The notes beneath the pieces are model-generated. The model was given only the letters and a program-made list of their open reading frames with translations, was not told where the DNA came from and did no database searches. Source: Edaphochlamys debaryana (Eukaryota; Chlorophyta; Chlorophyceae; Chlamydomonadales). Taken from it: 64,000 nucleotides of DNA. The position numbers and the translations under genes are program-made. Location: NCBI GenBank assembly GCA_016858145.1, contig JAEHOE010000013.1, positions 744,001 through 808,000 on the forward strand, written 5' to 3'. Positions 38,423-50,300 of this stretch are shown here, one piece after another. The stretch's first letter is position 1. The number at the start of each line of letters is the position of its first letter.

Positions 38423-39196
38423 GCTTTCCCAGCGCTTAGCATCCGATCATCAACGAGTGAAGTTGATGTATATGGGGCTCATTGCCTCGAGTAGAATGCA
38501 AGGACTGAGCGAGTGTCTTCGGACAGCCGGGCTCAGCTGCCTGAGGGCATGCAGAACTAGCTCTTCAGCCAAGCTAACTGCTATGCCTTTTCTACCTGAA
38601 TTGTGCAGAGGTCAGCAATTGGAAGCCCGCCTCCGCCTACCGCTCACCTGGCCCCCGCCCGTGCCCCCGTGTCCTCCACCAGCGTCCTCCAGTCCTCCCG
38701 CGCCCTCCCCAAACGCGCGGGGAGCTTGTAAATCCGCAATCCTCCCTCCCACGTTCAGAGGAGGCAGTGGCCGTGTAAAGGCTAAAAGGCATGGAGGATC
38801 TAGCCCGGATTGCCGGGATGGGCGCCTATGGAGGCCTATGGGCGCGAAGGGGCCTCATCTGGTCTGATCGGGGCCCGGATGCCTGCTCACGAGCCACCCC
38901 TCGCAGTGGATTCACTTACCTGCGAGGGGTGGGTCGTGGGGTACGTACTCCACGCTAGTGGCCGTCTGCGGTCTGCCCGCCCGTCCGTCATCGGAGAAAG
39001 GTTGTAGCTTGCCATACCTCGCGTTCACACTAAGCACTCATTTCCACACTAAAGCACTCATTTGCACACCGACACGCTTGTTAGCTTCAGGCGGGCGAAC
39101 ACCGGCGGGGAGAAACAGCTGTCTGTCGCGCAATGTCTTGAAGGAAGTCCACTGGCGCGCAAGAGCGGCCATCGCGACAAATCTGTCATTGCACAA
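38423..39196. promoter_or_regulatory. Bidirectional promoter region, SET gene and FkbM gene
   Basis: About 770 bp separate the divergent starts. No convincing TATA box was found. A short tandem duplication of a CACTAAGCACTCATTT-like block lies near 39030-39062, just before the FkbM-type gene. Confidence 0.4.
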
Positions 39197-42048
39197 ATGT
39201 CAAGCGGCCATGGTGGAGGGGGCTCAGCCATCCGCACCATCCTCGTCTTTGTCGCGGGAGTGGTGCTCGCGCTGCCCCTGGGATTGTACTTTGGAGCCAG
39301 CGAACGACAAGCATCGCAACCGGCCGCGTGCAACTGCTCTGCGCGGAAGCCGCTGGGCGTGGGGACATCACAGGTCGCTACCGTGCCTCCAGCCACGGTT
39401 GAGAGGGCGGACCCCTCGACCGGCTCGGCCGCGGATGCGCCCACAAACTTCACGTTCCATGAAGCCAGTGCGGTTGGCGTGCTGCGTGAGAACTACTTCA
39501 AGCGAGCAGGGTGTGAGGTGGGTGCGGCGTGCGGGGTGGCCAGGGTACGCGGGGTGAACAGTCTGCGGGGAACGTGCTCGAGTGGGACTCACCGCTCCGC
39601 AGAGCGTCACACGCCTGTCACGTTGCGGACATCCTTTCCAACAATCCCACTGCCCCGCCCTCCAATCAAACCAGCAACAAATTGTCGAGATCTTCAAGCA
39701 CGTGCTGGGGTCTGCTGCGCCGCCTCGCATGGTGGCGGATATCGGGGTGGGTGCGGGATGGGCACGGGCCGGGGTACCAACGGGTCGGGCGGGGGAGGGT
39801 TGGCAAGAGCACACAGGCAAAAATTGGCTGTGTACGGTACACTGGCTGACCCCTGCCGCTGCGCGCCCTCAACCCCTCTGCGCAGATGAACTCCGGTGGG
39901 GCGGGGTAGGCTTGGGTGGCGGGTTGGGCGTCTGGGAGTGACCGTTGGGGGGGGGCGGGTGCAGGGCAGCACATGGGGAACCGGACCTCTGCCGAAGCTC
40001 GTTGGCAGCTGATCGATGGCCGTTAGCAGTTGGGAGTTGGCCGTTGGCAGCTGGCAGTTCCGGTCAAGGCCAAGCGCAACCTACGACCCGGGCCGTGGCC
40101 GACCGGGTGTCGCCGGCTTGGGCTGCGGCCTCGTTGCCTGCCCTCCTCCGACTCCGCCCGGTGCCCGTGACCCGGCAACAGCCCTGCCTACCTCATTGCC
40201 GCCTACTGCCTTGACCGCCTATCCCCAGGCTACTACTCTCTCCTCAGCGCCTCCCTGGGAGCCCGGGTCATTTCGTTCGAGCTGCAGTCCCACTGCGTGA
40301 AGGCGAGTGGGAGCAAGCAACCCAGCCTTCTCCGTCCCTTCAGTTCGCAGACCTGCACTGGCGAGGTCCTTCCCCCCCACTGCCCTGCCCCCAGCCTCGG
40401 GATTTACCTATTAGCACCCTTCATCTAAACCCCCGGTGATACCCCCCAACACCGGTCTCCTCTGCCTCCGTAATGCCTGCAGCTGGTGACGCGGCTGCTG
40501 CACGACAAGAATCCGCATCTGGTGCCGTACATCTCCATCCTCAACGTGGGGCTCGGGACCCCCGCGGCGGTTGCCGTACCCAACAACACGTGCTCGGGCT
40601 ACTTCGGATCCGCGGGTGTGCCGGGCGTTGACGCTCCCAGGGTGGTCAACGCAACCGCAGACGGTACGACCGGCTTCGTCAACACCAGCATCGTCGACCC
40701 AGCGATGGTGCTGAGCACGTGGTGGGTGCCGTACGGGCCGTACACGCATGTCTTACACACAGACGCGCCGCTACTTGACGACGTTCGACGGGCCGGGTAC
40801 TCGCTGGGGTGATTTTGGGCGCGCTGCAAGGGCTTCTGACCGGCCGACTGACCGGGCTGCGCGTGCCGGCTATGGAGGCCCAGGCGCCCTCCCCCGAGCG
40901 CTCTACCCCCGCCCCCCCCCGCTGCCTGCGCAGGACGGACCATGTGTACACACTGGTGAAAATCGACACAGAGGGTGCGTGGATGAGGGAGGGGCGGTGA
41001 CACCTGCACGCGGATTTGGGGGCGCCCCGAAGGAGAGCAGCCGGAGGAAAGCCCTCTAGGCCCCCCTCGCCTCCACTCCTGTCGGCCTTTACAAAGGCCC
41101 CTCTCCATTCCTCCTTCATCCTCCTCCTCTCCATACCTCGCATCTCTCCCCTCACGCCCAACTCCCACCTCCCAACTCTCCCCGCCTCTCCACACCTTCC
41201 TTCGTCCAACCCCAATCCCAACCCCACCTCCGCTCCCCCAACCACCGCTCCGCACCCCCACCTTACCGCCCCCATCCTCAACACACACCTCCCCACTCCC
41301 CCCGACCCCCACCCCGCCCCCGCCCTTGACCCCCCCCCAGGCGCCGAGGCCGACATCCTGGCGCACCTGCTCCCCCTCATCCAGGCCGGCCGCATTCAGC
41401 ACCTGGTGGCCGAGGTCATACCCCGGCAGTGGCGCAAGCGCGCCTCCTCGCGGCCCGCGGGGCTGGAGGCGCTGCAGCGCGTCACGGCGCTCAGCAGGCG
41501 GGCGCTGCTGCTGCACGACGCGACGCCCTACCTGTTCGAGAAGAAGCGCAAGGTAAGGTTTGGGGTGGGTTGCAGAACAACTCCAGAGTAGCTGTAACAG
41601 AGGGGCTTGAGGGGGCTTTGAGGGCCCTTGGGGGTCTGAGCCGGGGGTGTTCAGCAAGGGCAGCCCGGGGAAGCTGAGCCTCGCACGGGCTCATGTCACT
41701 CAACAAGCCGGCCTTGTCTCAGGGGGTTAGGCAGGTCTCGTGCAGCACGTGTAGCTCGGTTGTAGCCAGTCACTGCACTTGTACCGGAGAGGGGTTTGAG
41801 GGGCTACTTGAGGTTTGCGCCAGTGGTGTTCAGAACGGGGTTCTTCAGTGCAACCCCGTTACCCCCGACCCTCCCCGCTGCCGTACTCGCGCCAGGTGTC
41901 GCTGCCGTACATCACGGGCGGCAAGGGCGAGCTGTGGTCGGGGTTCGAGTTGGAGGACCTCCTGCGCGACCGCACGCGGCAGTTCGCGGGCTGCAACATC
42001 TGGTGGAGCTTCGTGGATGCAGGCGAAGGCGATGCCGCTGCGTCATAG
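39197..42048 (+). CDS. FkbM-type SAM-dependent methyltransferase with N-terminal membrane anchor
   Basis: The start at 39197 (MSSGHGGGGSAIRTILVFVA) leads into one hydrophobic segment, a signal anchor or signal peptide. Exon 1 ends near 39517. The following exons give QQIVEIFKHVLGSAAPP with VADIG, then GYYSLLSASLGARVISFELQ (SAM motif I and II region), LVTRLLHDKNPHLVPYISIL, HVYTLVKIDTEG joined to AEADILAHLLPLIQAGRIQH, and a last exon VSLPYITGGKGELWSGFELE ending DAGEGDAAAS-stop. The DIG...GYYS...FE pattern and VKIDTEGAE are diagnostic of the FkbM family, which O-methylates sugars or small molecules. With the membrane anchor it probably acts in the secretory pathway, perhaps on glycans of the cell wall; the substrate is unknown. 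Confidence 0.75.
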
Positions 42049-43803
42049 CCAGCCCGTTGCCCCGCTTCTTCCGCGTCCGCCAACACCGGCTCGTGCGGCT
42101 GTAGGGGTTCCATACCTTGGTGCGGCTGCTTCCGTGGCGGACCCGGCTCGTGTCATGGCCAGGAGAGGACCTAGACCTCCGTCCCTCCCCGCCGTGTCTG
42201 GTGGCGAGGAGCAGGCGCCACCATCCTCCAGCCCCCAGCCCCCGGACCGTGTGACGACCACATGCCAGCTCCCTTGGGCGAAAGGAGCAGAAGGGCTCTG
42301 GTCTGCTGTGGGAGGCAAGTCGTGTTCGGGCGGCACTGCGGTGCGGCGGGGGCTGGGGCAGCGGCAGGAGCCATGGGTGAGGCTAGGCAGGGCGGGCAGC
42401 CTGGGGCATGCGTATGTGGGTGCTGGCATGTGTGTGTGTGGGGGGGCGGACGGGGACAGGCTGCGGGGGGTGGCGGTTGGGTGAGAAGCACGTGGCTGGC
42501 AAGGAATGCATGCAGAGCAACTGAGCATTACATACAAGCAGGGCAGGTCTCCATGAGTATAGGACGACGAAAGTGCAACTGCAGCATTGCACGGTTATGT
42601 ATAAATGGTGATGCTGAGCTGGGATCCTGGCGCTCGGTTGGGTTGAAATTGGTTCAGTGTGCTATTGGTGCTTAGTTGAGGTGTTGTGGGCGGGCTGTTG
42701 AGGCGGCATGCGTCGGTATTTGAGGCGCGGAGGGTGGAAGCGGAGTGGAGGGTGGGGCCGGAGCCCCTGTGCCGTACGTTGTGCGATGGGCTGGTGGTGC
42801 GCAGTGAAGGACTTCGGACGTTCGGAGACCTCCAGGGGCCTCTAGACATCTCAGTGGGCGAGTCGCGGCAAGTGCGGCCACGCGGGCCACCTGATGACCG
42901 AATGCGAGCACTGGGCTAGGGAACTCCATTGCAGGGGTAGTGATACATTCGGGGTGCAGGCGCTTTCAGTACGGTAAGCGTTACGGAGCGGCCAACTTAT
43001 CCGATGCCCAAGACAAACAGACCATCGAACGGCATATCAAGCTCACTCACGGGGTAAGGGCACGCCTGGGGCCCCTGCTGTCCAACCTTCCACTCACACC
43101 TCCACTCACGCACGGGACCCCTTACTGCTGGCTATCCCCCCATCTGCAAGGAGACCTGTGCAACCCGGCGCCCCGCACCCAGCGCAGCTTCCCACATTGC
43201 TCACTGGCCAAGCATGGGGGGGGAACCCGCGCAGCCCCTCATGCTGCCTCCTCCTGTGCAGTCCTCCAATTGCACCTCCTCCTTCGCAAGTACCTTCAAT
43301 CCTCCAGGGAACGTGCGTCTCAACTTCAACGATTTCATCTTAGCCACGGGCTCATCAACATCAAGCACGCCATGCAACCGCTCACACCAAGTGCCCCACG
43401 CATCTCAAACCGCTCTGCGCCAGGCCGCCGGGGCATGCGCCTGTGCGTGCGTGCCGTGGTGCTGGCTTAAACACGATCCTCCCAACGCAAGTGGTCAGTT
43501 AACCGGCATACATACAAGTGCAAGACACGGCTCTGTAACTGAACCAACTGCCCTAGGTGTACTACACCGCTCTGCGCCAGGCCCGTGCTGATTCAGAAAT
43601 AGTCTTAACGCAACTGATCATTCAATGCTATGGCATACACAGGGCATACAATCACGACGCACAGAGTCTCCAGGACAGTTGCCGTGCTGTGCTTGCCGGT
43701 ATTGTTGCGGCCGCCCGTCTCACCACTCGGGCGCTGTCTACGGCCGGTACGCATCTACCGCAACCTCCACCCACCGAGCGTCATGTAAGCAACCCCCGGC
43801 CGC
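42049..43803. other. Spacer with possible exon remnants
   Basis: No confident gene was found. On the plus strand, 42860-42950 reads SRGKCGHAGHLMTECEHWA, a zinc-knuckle-like string in which the first Cys would be Arg. At 42965-43053 a protein-like FQYGKRYGAANLSDAQDKQT ends at a GTAAGG donor-like site. A plus-strand TGTAA lies at 43534-43538. Together these could be a degraded gene or transposon fragment. Confidence 0.3.
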
Positions 43804-46800
43804 TCAGCCGCCCTCCGCCACGCACACAGCCTTGTGACCCGCCTTCCAGTGCGCCGTCTGGCACTCGCGGCAGCAGTACGACACACCCTTGCACCGTGCG
43901 CACCGCTGCAGCTTTACGTCCGCCTCGCTTTCTCCCGCCAGGTTTACGCAGGCCGGGTTGGCGCAGGCGGGCAGCAGCGCCCGCGCCTCGGCCTGCAGCG
44001 CGGCCAGGCGCTTAGTCGCCGCCGCCAGGCCTGCTGCGATCGCGCGGCGGTTCAGCTTCCGCGGCGGCATGCTCCCTTGGTGCGGCTGCTCCAGCTCCGC
44101 TACCAGCGCCTCCAGCTCCTGGCTCGTGTCCTGGTCGGAGCTGTGCAGCTGCGATGCCAGCGCTCGCAGAGCCTCTGGGCGCCATACGGCCGCTGCCCCT
44201 GTGGGGGCGCCGCCGCCACCGCCAGTACTGCTCCCGCCGCCGCCGGCCAGGCCGCCACCGCCAGTGCTGCTCCCGTCGCCGCCGGCCAGGCCGCCACCGC
44301 CAGTGCTGCTTCCGGTGGCCATGGCGTCACCGCCCGACACCAGCTGGGAATATGCGACATGCACATTCGCGCAAACCACGGCCAGAAGCGGCAAGCTGGA
44401 GGGGCCTCCGGGCTGCTTCCGCTCCAGCAGGGCCCCCAGCAGCGGCACCGCCCCGCACTCCTCCACCAGGAAGGGCAGGCACACGGCCGAGGCTAGGCCG
44501 ATCAAGCGCACTGGTACCGCCTCCCGCGGGAAGGTGTTGGACGCGGCGCGATCGAGCATCTTCAGCAGCACCCACTCCGTCTGTGTGAGGATATGTGCAG
44601 GGCCTGCCTCAGCTGCTTCGCTCAGCGAACGTGGCGATGCCTCCTGGACAATCCGTGACAGCTCCGGCAGCAAGCTGAGTGCGGCGAAGGCGAGCACGAG
44701 GTGCAGGGCGCAGGGCGCGGCGGCGGCAACGTCCGGGGCCCCCCTGACGCAGGCACAGCGGCGGCGGGAGCCAGCGCACACACGCCCAGCCACATCAGGA
44801 AGTTGGCCAGCACGAGCAAGTGGCGGGGCGGCACGGTCTGGGGTGGGGCCCGGCGCAGGGCCTTGGCCAGGGTCGCCACGAAGGCCGCTGCCTGGCGGGG
44901 CGGGCTGTGGACCACCAGCATCACCAGGGCGTAGTTGGGCTGCTGCTGCCGCAGCACCTCAGCCGCCATCCTTGCCTCGGGCCCGGCCGGTTCCTCGCCG
45001 GCCGCTCGGAGCAGCGTCTCGAACAGCGGCACCACGCCGCCCTCCAGCGCCGCCGCCACGCAGGGAGGCAGCTGGGCGGGCGGGGTGCGCAGCTCGTACA
45101 CCGGCCCTGCATCCAGGTGGGCAGAGCGTAAGCGGAAGGCTTTGACGGCGGCGAGCCCCTCAGCTTCTTAGTATGTGATAAGCCAGCCCTTCTGCATTTT
45201 CTGACACCGCACAGCCGACTTGCCTGCCGGGGACGGGGATACCAAGGGCTCCGCGGCGGATGCCAACATGCGCCCCAGGGACTCGAGCGCCCCCGTCGCC
45301 AGCTCGTCGCCCACTTCCCCCACGGAGCTGGGCCATGCAGCCCCCACGGCGTTGCCTCCCCCAGCCGGGGCCGGGGCCTGCAGCGCGTGGCGCAGCCCCT
45401 CGACCATGGCCGGCCACGCCTGCCATGCCTCGCAGATCCAGGCTCGTGGGGCGCTAACGGAGAGCTGGGGAGGGGTGGGTAGTGGCGTAAGCAAGACGTT
45501 GGGAGGTTAGCCACGAGCTTCAAAAGACTCAGGAGCAGCCGCTTTTCGTGACTCGTGCGTGCAGGGTGTCGACCCTACCTGGTGGAGGTGCTGCATGGCG
45601 CCGAAGGCAGCGGCACTGGCGCTGGCGGGCGATAGGAGGCAGCAGAAGTCTTCCGCGTGTTCACGCCGGCGGCCCCCCCAGGCGAGGTAAACCCGTACCA
45701 GCGGGTCGTCCCTGACCACCGGCGCGCCCCCAGCGGCCTGGGCCGAGGCGCCTGCCAGCTTGATCACCCGCAGCAGCAGGCGGATGGCAGCTCGGGGGGG
45801 TACGGACGGACTGGGGCCCTCCTGGTCCGCCGCCAGCTCATGTACGAAGTTGCTGATGATTTGAGGTACCACGCAGAAGTACGGGACACCTGCATCCCCT
45901 TCTGCAGGCAGCTGCCGGACGGGGTTGACCGGCAGGCCGCAGGGCCCCAGGTCCGCTACGGCGAGGACCGCTGACCCCAGGGTCAGCACCGCGTGGCGGC
46001 CGCCGGGGCCCAGGGCGTCCCGGCGATCCGCATCTGGGTCGCCTTGTACGAGCCGCGACAGGGCGGTGATCCGCATCACGGCGGTAGCCAGCCGCGAAAC
46101 AGCGCCAGCGTGTTCACGCCCGGTCACCGTGGGCTGCACCCGGGGTCCTCCTCCGGGTGTCGCCACGGGCACCAGCAGGAGCCGACCCACACGGCTGAGC
46201 AGGTGGCTGTCGCGGAGGGCGGAGAGCAGAGCAGCGGCTAGGTCTTTGTCCTGCCTCGCTTCAGCCAACCATGCCATGCCGTCGATGATGTTCATGGCAC
46301 TCCACGCGAGGTCGAGGGCCAGGGTGTGGACTCTCGGGGTGTGGCGGACGTCAGCGCCTGCGCCTGGGCCGACCTCCGCTGCTGCAGGCCCGGCCGCTTC
46401 CGCAGACGCCAGGAAGGTAGCAGCGCTGGCGGCTTGCCGGGCAAATGCGTGCAGGGCCTGCGTCTTGAGGTAAGCGCCCGCCAAGACGCAAGCGGCCTCC
46501 TTGACCGTGGCGGGCATGGCTTGCCCCCAGATCAGAAGGTCGACCAGCACCAGGGCGATCGGCGACGACAGCCAGGCGCTCCGCGCGCAGCGGGTTGTTG
46601 ATTACGGTACGCGGCACGTCCAGCCGGGCAGCGAAGGCCATGAGCTGCACGACCGCGATGGCAATGTTGCTTTGCTCCACCGCCGTCTCCAGCAGCGCAT
46701 CGGGGTCCATTTTTGCGAAATTGTGCAGCATTGTGAGCTCCTCGGCGAGGGTTTTGAGCTCCGAGATGCTGAGCTGTGGCATCTTGCGACCGTTCAGCCG

Positions 46801-46890
46801 ATTGACCAGGTCCGGCAGCCCGCGTAGTGCCCTCTCAACATCGTGCGGCAGTCGCGAGGGCAGATTGCAGGCGCGCTGACGTCGAGGCAT
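43804..46890 (-). CDS. Divergent MYND-type zinc finger protein, paralog 3
   Basis: Three exons are inferred: 46890-45579 (donor GTAGGG), about 45457-45225 and 45106-43804, the same layout as paralogs 1 and 2. It starts MPRRQRACNLPSRLPHDVER. The N-terminal half keeps the RLNGRKMPQLS, ATVKEAACVLAGAYLKTQ and PSVPPRAAIRLLLRVIKLA blocks of the family. The last exon has LPPCVAAALEGGVVPLFETL, ASAVCLPFLVEECGAVPLLG and the MYND finger (CANPAC, CARC, YCCREC, HWKAGH, C). A repeated STGGGGLAGG spacer stands before the finger. Two register changes are needed: near 46560-46585 and at a six-base C tract, 44739-44744. Either may be a sequencing error or show decay. Function unknown. Confidence 0.65.
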
Positions 46891-47384
46891 ACTGGCAGCG
46901 GTAGTCAGAGCATGGAGTGAGGGTTTGACCTGGTTTGCTGTCGTCGATGGTGGCACGGCTATCTACCTTGCTGCGAGGATGGGTAATGACAGTTCCATAC
47001 AGTGGTGGGGGCACGAGTACAAAGCCACGGCGGGCAGTCCGGGCACCCACCAGCCTCTGCTCGCCCCAATCATTCAACGCCCGGCAGCACCCATTATCGG
47101 CTCACCAGCTCACCACCACTGTGCCCCGCTCAGCCCCAACGCTCAGCCCCCCGCCCGCCAGGAACCTGTTCCCCACCCGCCACCACCGGGCGGGCAGCAC
47201 CCACGTTCACTTTGCTTTACACTCGGCCCCAATCGTCAGCCCCCAGCCTCGCCCATCCCCCGCGCCCTGCCGGCACGCGCGTGCCGCATGCGGCCCATCG
47301 CGGCATCGGCTCCCCGCAGCTTCCCGCCAGCTTCCCGCCAGCTCCCGGTCCCTCGCAGGGAGGTGCCGGTGTCGCGGTGGCGCC
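46891..47384. other. Spacer, MYND paralog 3 promoter and eIF2B-gamma 3' flank
   Basis: No gene was found. It contains the minus-strand TGTAA at 47217-47221. Confidence 0.4.
47217..47221 (-). terminator. TGTAA polyadenylation signal of the eIF2B-gamma gene
   Basis: TGTAA on the minus strand lies about 165 bases after the stop codon at 47385. Confidence 0.45.
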
Positions 47385-50300
47385 TCACCTGGCGGCCCCC
47401 TTGGCCACCAGCACCTCGCCCTTGTACTCCACACCGCCAGCCACCGTGCAGCCAGAGCCCACCTGGGGGGGAGGGGTAAAGGGGGAGGGTGTGTGTGGTC
47501 AGGACTAGTTGAGGGGGTTACGGCTGCAGCCATCGGGCTCGGGCACAGCTGTGTTTCATCGCATAAGCCCGTTTGGCGCATGACGTTGCCCTCTCCGCCC
47601 ATGCCCCTTTCACCAACCCACACCCCACCCCCCTCGTGCACACGCACACACACGCTCCCGCACCTGGCAGTCCTTGAGCGTGGCCCCCGCCTGCACCGCC
47701 GCGCCCCCGCACAGCACCGAGCCCTGCACGTGAGCGCCGTCCCCCAGGGTCACTCCGTCCATGAGCACCGAGTTAATGACCTTGACGTTGGCACCCAGCC
47801 TGGGGGGGGGGTAGAGGCAAGAGGGGGGAGGTAAGGGGAGGTAAGGGTTTGAGGGGGAAGGGGGAGGGCCGTCCAGTCGAAGGGCGGAATCTCGTTTTCT
47901 TGGACACGCTATTCCTCCCCATCACATGCAAGCTTGCCGCTGGCCTCCGAGGGTCACTCTAACGATGCCTCCCCCTGGCCTACCCTCAGGCGTCTTTCGC
48001 TACAGGAAACCCCCTGACCCCTCCCCTCCCCCTCTCTCTCTCTCCCCCCACCTGACGTTTGCCCCCAGCACGGAGCGCTTGATGGAGCTCTTGTCCCCCA
48101 CCGCGCAGCCCTCCCCCAGGATGCAGCCCGAGGCGATGGTGCACTTGTTGCCCAGCACCGTGCCCTGACAGGGGGGGGAGGGGAGGGAGAAGAGGGGGAA
48201 GAGGCTAGGACGGGGAGTTCTGGTTCTGGCCAAGAGCCCATCACGGGGGTCCGTACCAGGGGGGGGGAGGGGGGAGCGAGGGGGACAAGGTGGAGAGGAG
48301 CGGCACCGTGCAAGCCCTTGTAGGTACAGCCTCAAACGCCTGCACCTTGCCGCTTGGTAACCTCTCCCCCATCTCCATCTCCATAGCTCTGCCGCCCATA
48401 CCTGCGGCACGATGTTGTCGTGCCTTCCCGGCTTGAGCCCCGACAGCTTGAGGGCGACCCCCGGGTCGGCCACCTCGCGGTTCACCTCGCCGTAGGCCTG
48501 GGGGGTGGGGGGAGGGGTAGAGGGAAAGGAGGTGATAGGAGGACAGTCATTACATGGGACCAGCCGGCAGAAGAGCGGCCCCCCCACACATGCGCGTTCT
48601 TCTTGTCGCTCCTCAGCCCCTCGTCTTGGCCCCTGTGCCCGCCCACCCCACCCCACCCCTCACCTGCACGTCCACCACGCGCGCGCAGTAGGCCTCGGGC
48701 GGCCCCACCACCTGGGGGCGACATCAGGGCGGGGGCGACGGGGCGACGGGGCGACGGGGTGACGGGCCAAGGGCTGGTGCACAGGAAGCACGATGGGAGC
48801 CGGGGGCCTCCAGACGTCCAGAGGCACCCTTGTCGTCAGTGCCCTTATCGGAACACCTCGTTCACAACGACCCCTCTCCGGCTTCCGTCGCACCCCTCCC
48901 CCCCACCTGCACCCTCAGCAGGCTCTCCGGCGCCGCGTGCGCCGCCGGCCCGTGGGTCATGGCCATGTAGTGCGCCCCGGGCAGCTCGGGGTAGAGCCCG
49001 AAGCGGAGGTCGGAGGCGGCGTCTGGGGGTGGGGGGGAGGGGGGTTGCAAGGGGGCAGGGGTGATGGGGCGGGTCGAGGCTTGAGGGGTGAGCAAAGCTG
49101 GACGAGGGCGCGAAGGGCGGGGTTGAGAGCAAACCACGGAGCACTAAGAGTGAAGAGCTGACGAGTCGAGCGCTTGCCCCCACGCGGGGAACCCCTGGGG
49201 GAAGGGGACACCGAGGGTTCCTCGACTCAGCCCCGCAACCAGCGACGCACCTCCCTCCACCTCGGTCGACGGCGCCGTCAGCAGCGACACGGGCCCGGCG
49301 GCGCCCGGCTTGGCAGGGCCGGCGGCGGCGCCGCCACCCCCGGCGGCGGCGGCGGCGCCCGCGTCCGGCCCGCCTGGCGAGCCGGCGCCCGCCAGCGCCG
49401 CCGCCGCCTGCTGCTGGCGGCTGATGCGGAACTGGTGCTGAGGGCAGTGAGGGCCGAGAACGCGGGAAGGGGAGAGGCAGCACAAGGTGTCACAAGACTC
49501 ACAACTTGTATAGGGCTGTAGACGGCAGCCCCTACACCCTCCTCCCCGCCTCTCCCTGACGCTGTGCAAGCCCTCAGCCCCTGCCCTGGCCCCCTCGCCC
49601 TGCCCCTGTGGCGGCTGTGTGCCGTACCTGTGTGAGGTACGGCAGCATGTCCTGGCGCAGGGAGGAGAGGCGGGGGTTGTCCGCCAGGATCTGGAGCACG
49701 GACCTGACAGGGGGGGGAGAGAGGGTAGTAGGGGAGGGGCCGACATAGGAGGAGGGGGTTGGCCTGGGAGGAAATTCGAAGACGCGCTGTAGTCTGGGCC
49801 CCGTGGCTCCAGGAAGGACGGCGAGGACAGGGAGGGCAGCTGGGCTACTCGTAGGGTCTCTTCGCGAGCACGGACGCCTGTCTGGCGCTAGGTGCACGTG
49901 GCCACACGAGCACCTGCCTGGCCACTCCTCGCCGCCCGCGTCCCCTGCCTCGCACGCGACGAGGGACAGTGAGCGCCTAAGAGAGGGCCCCTCGCTACCA
50001 TTGCCGCCCCCCGCCCAACACTGAGAAGAGTGGAGTAGAGCAGCACGCTCACCGGTTGAACACGTACAGGTGGGCGTCAACGAAGTTGGAGCTGATGCTC
50101 ATGGTGCCGTACCGCCGTACGGTGGGCAGCGCAACCTGCCGTACGACAAGGCGTTCGAGCACGGGGCTGACGTGACAACAAAAGAAGCGCCACATTGGTG
50201 GCGTCCGTCAACCCCCCCCCTCCCCCGACGCTCTCCCGCTCAGCTCCAAACCCCCCCTGCCCATCCCCCCCCCATTCCCCCTACCCCCTACCCCCCTCCC

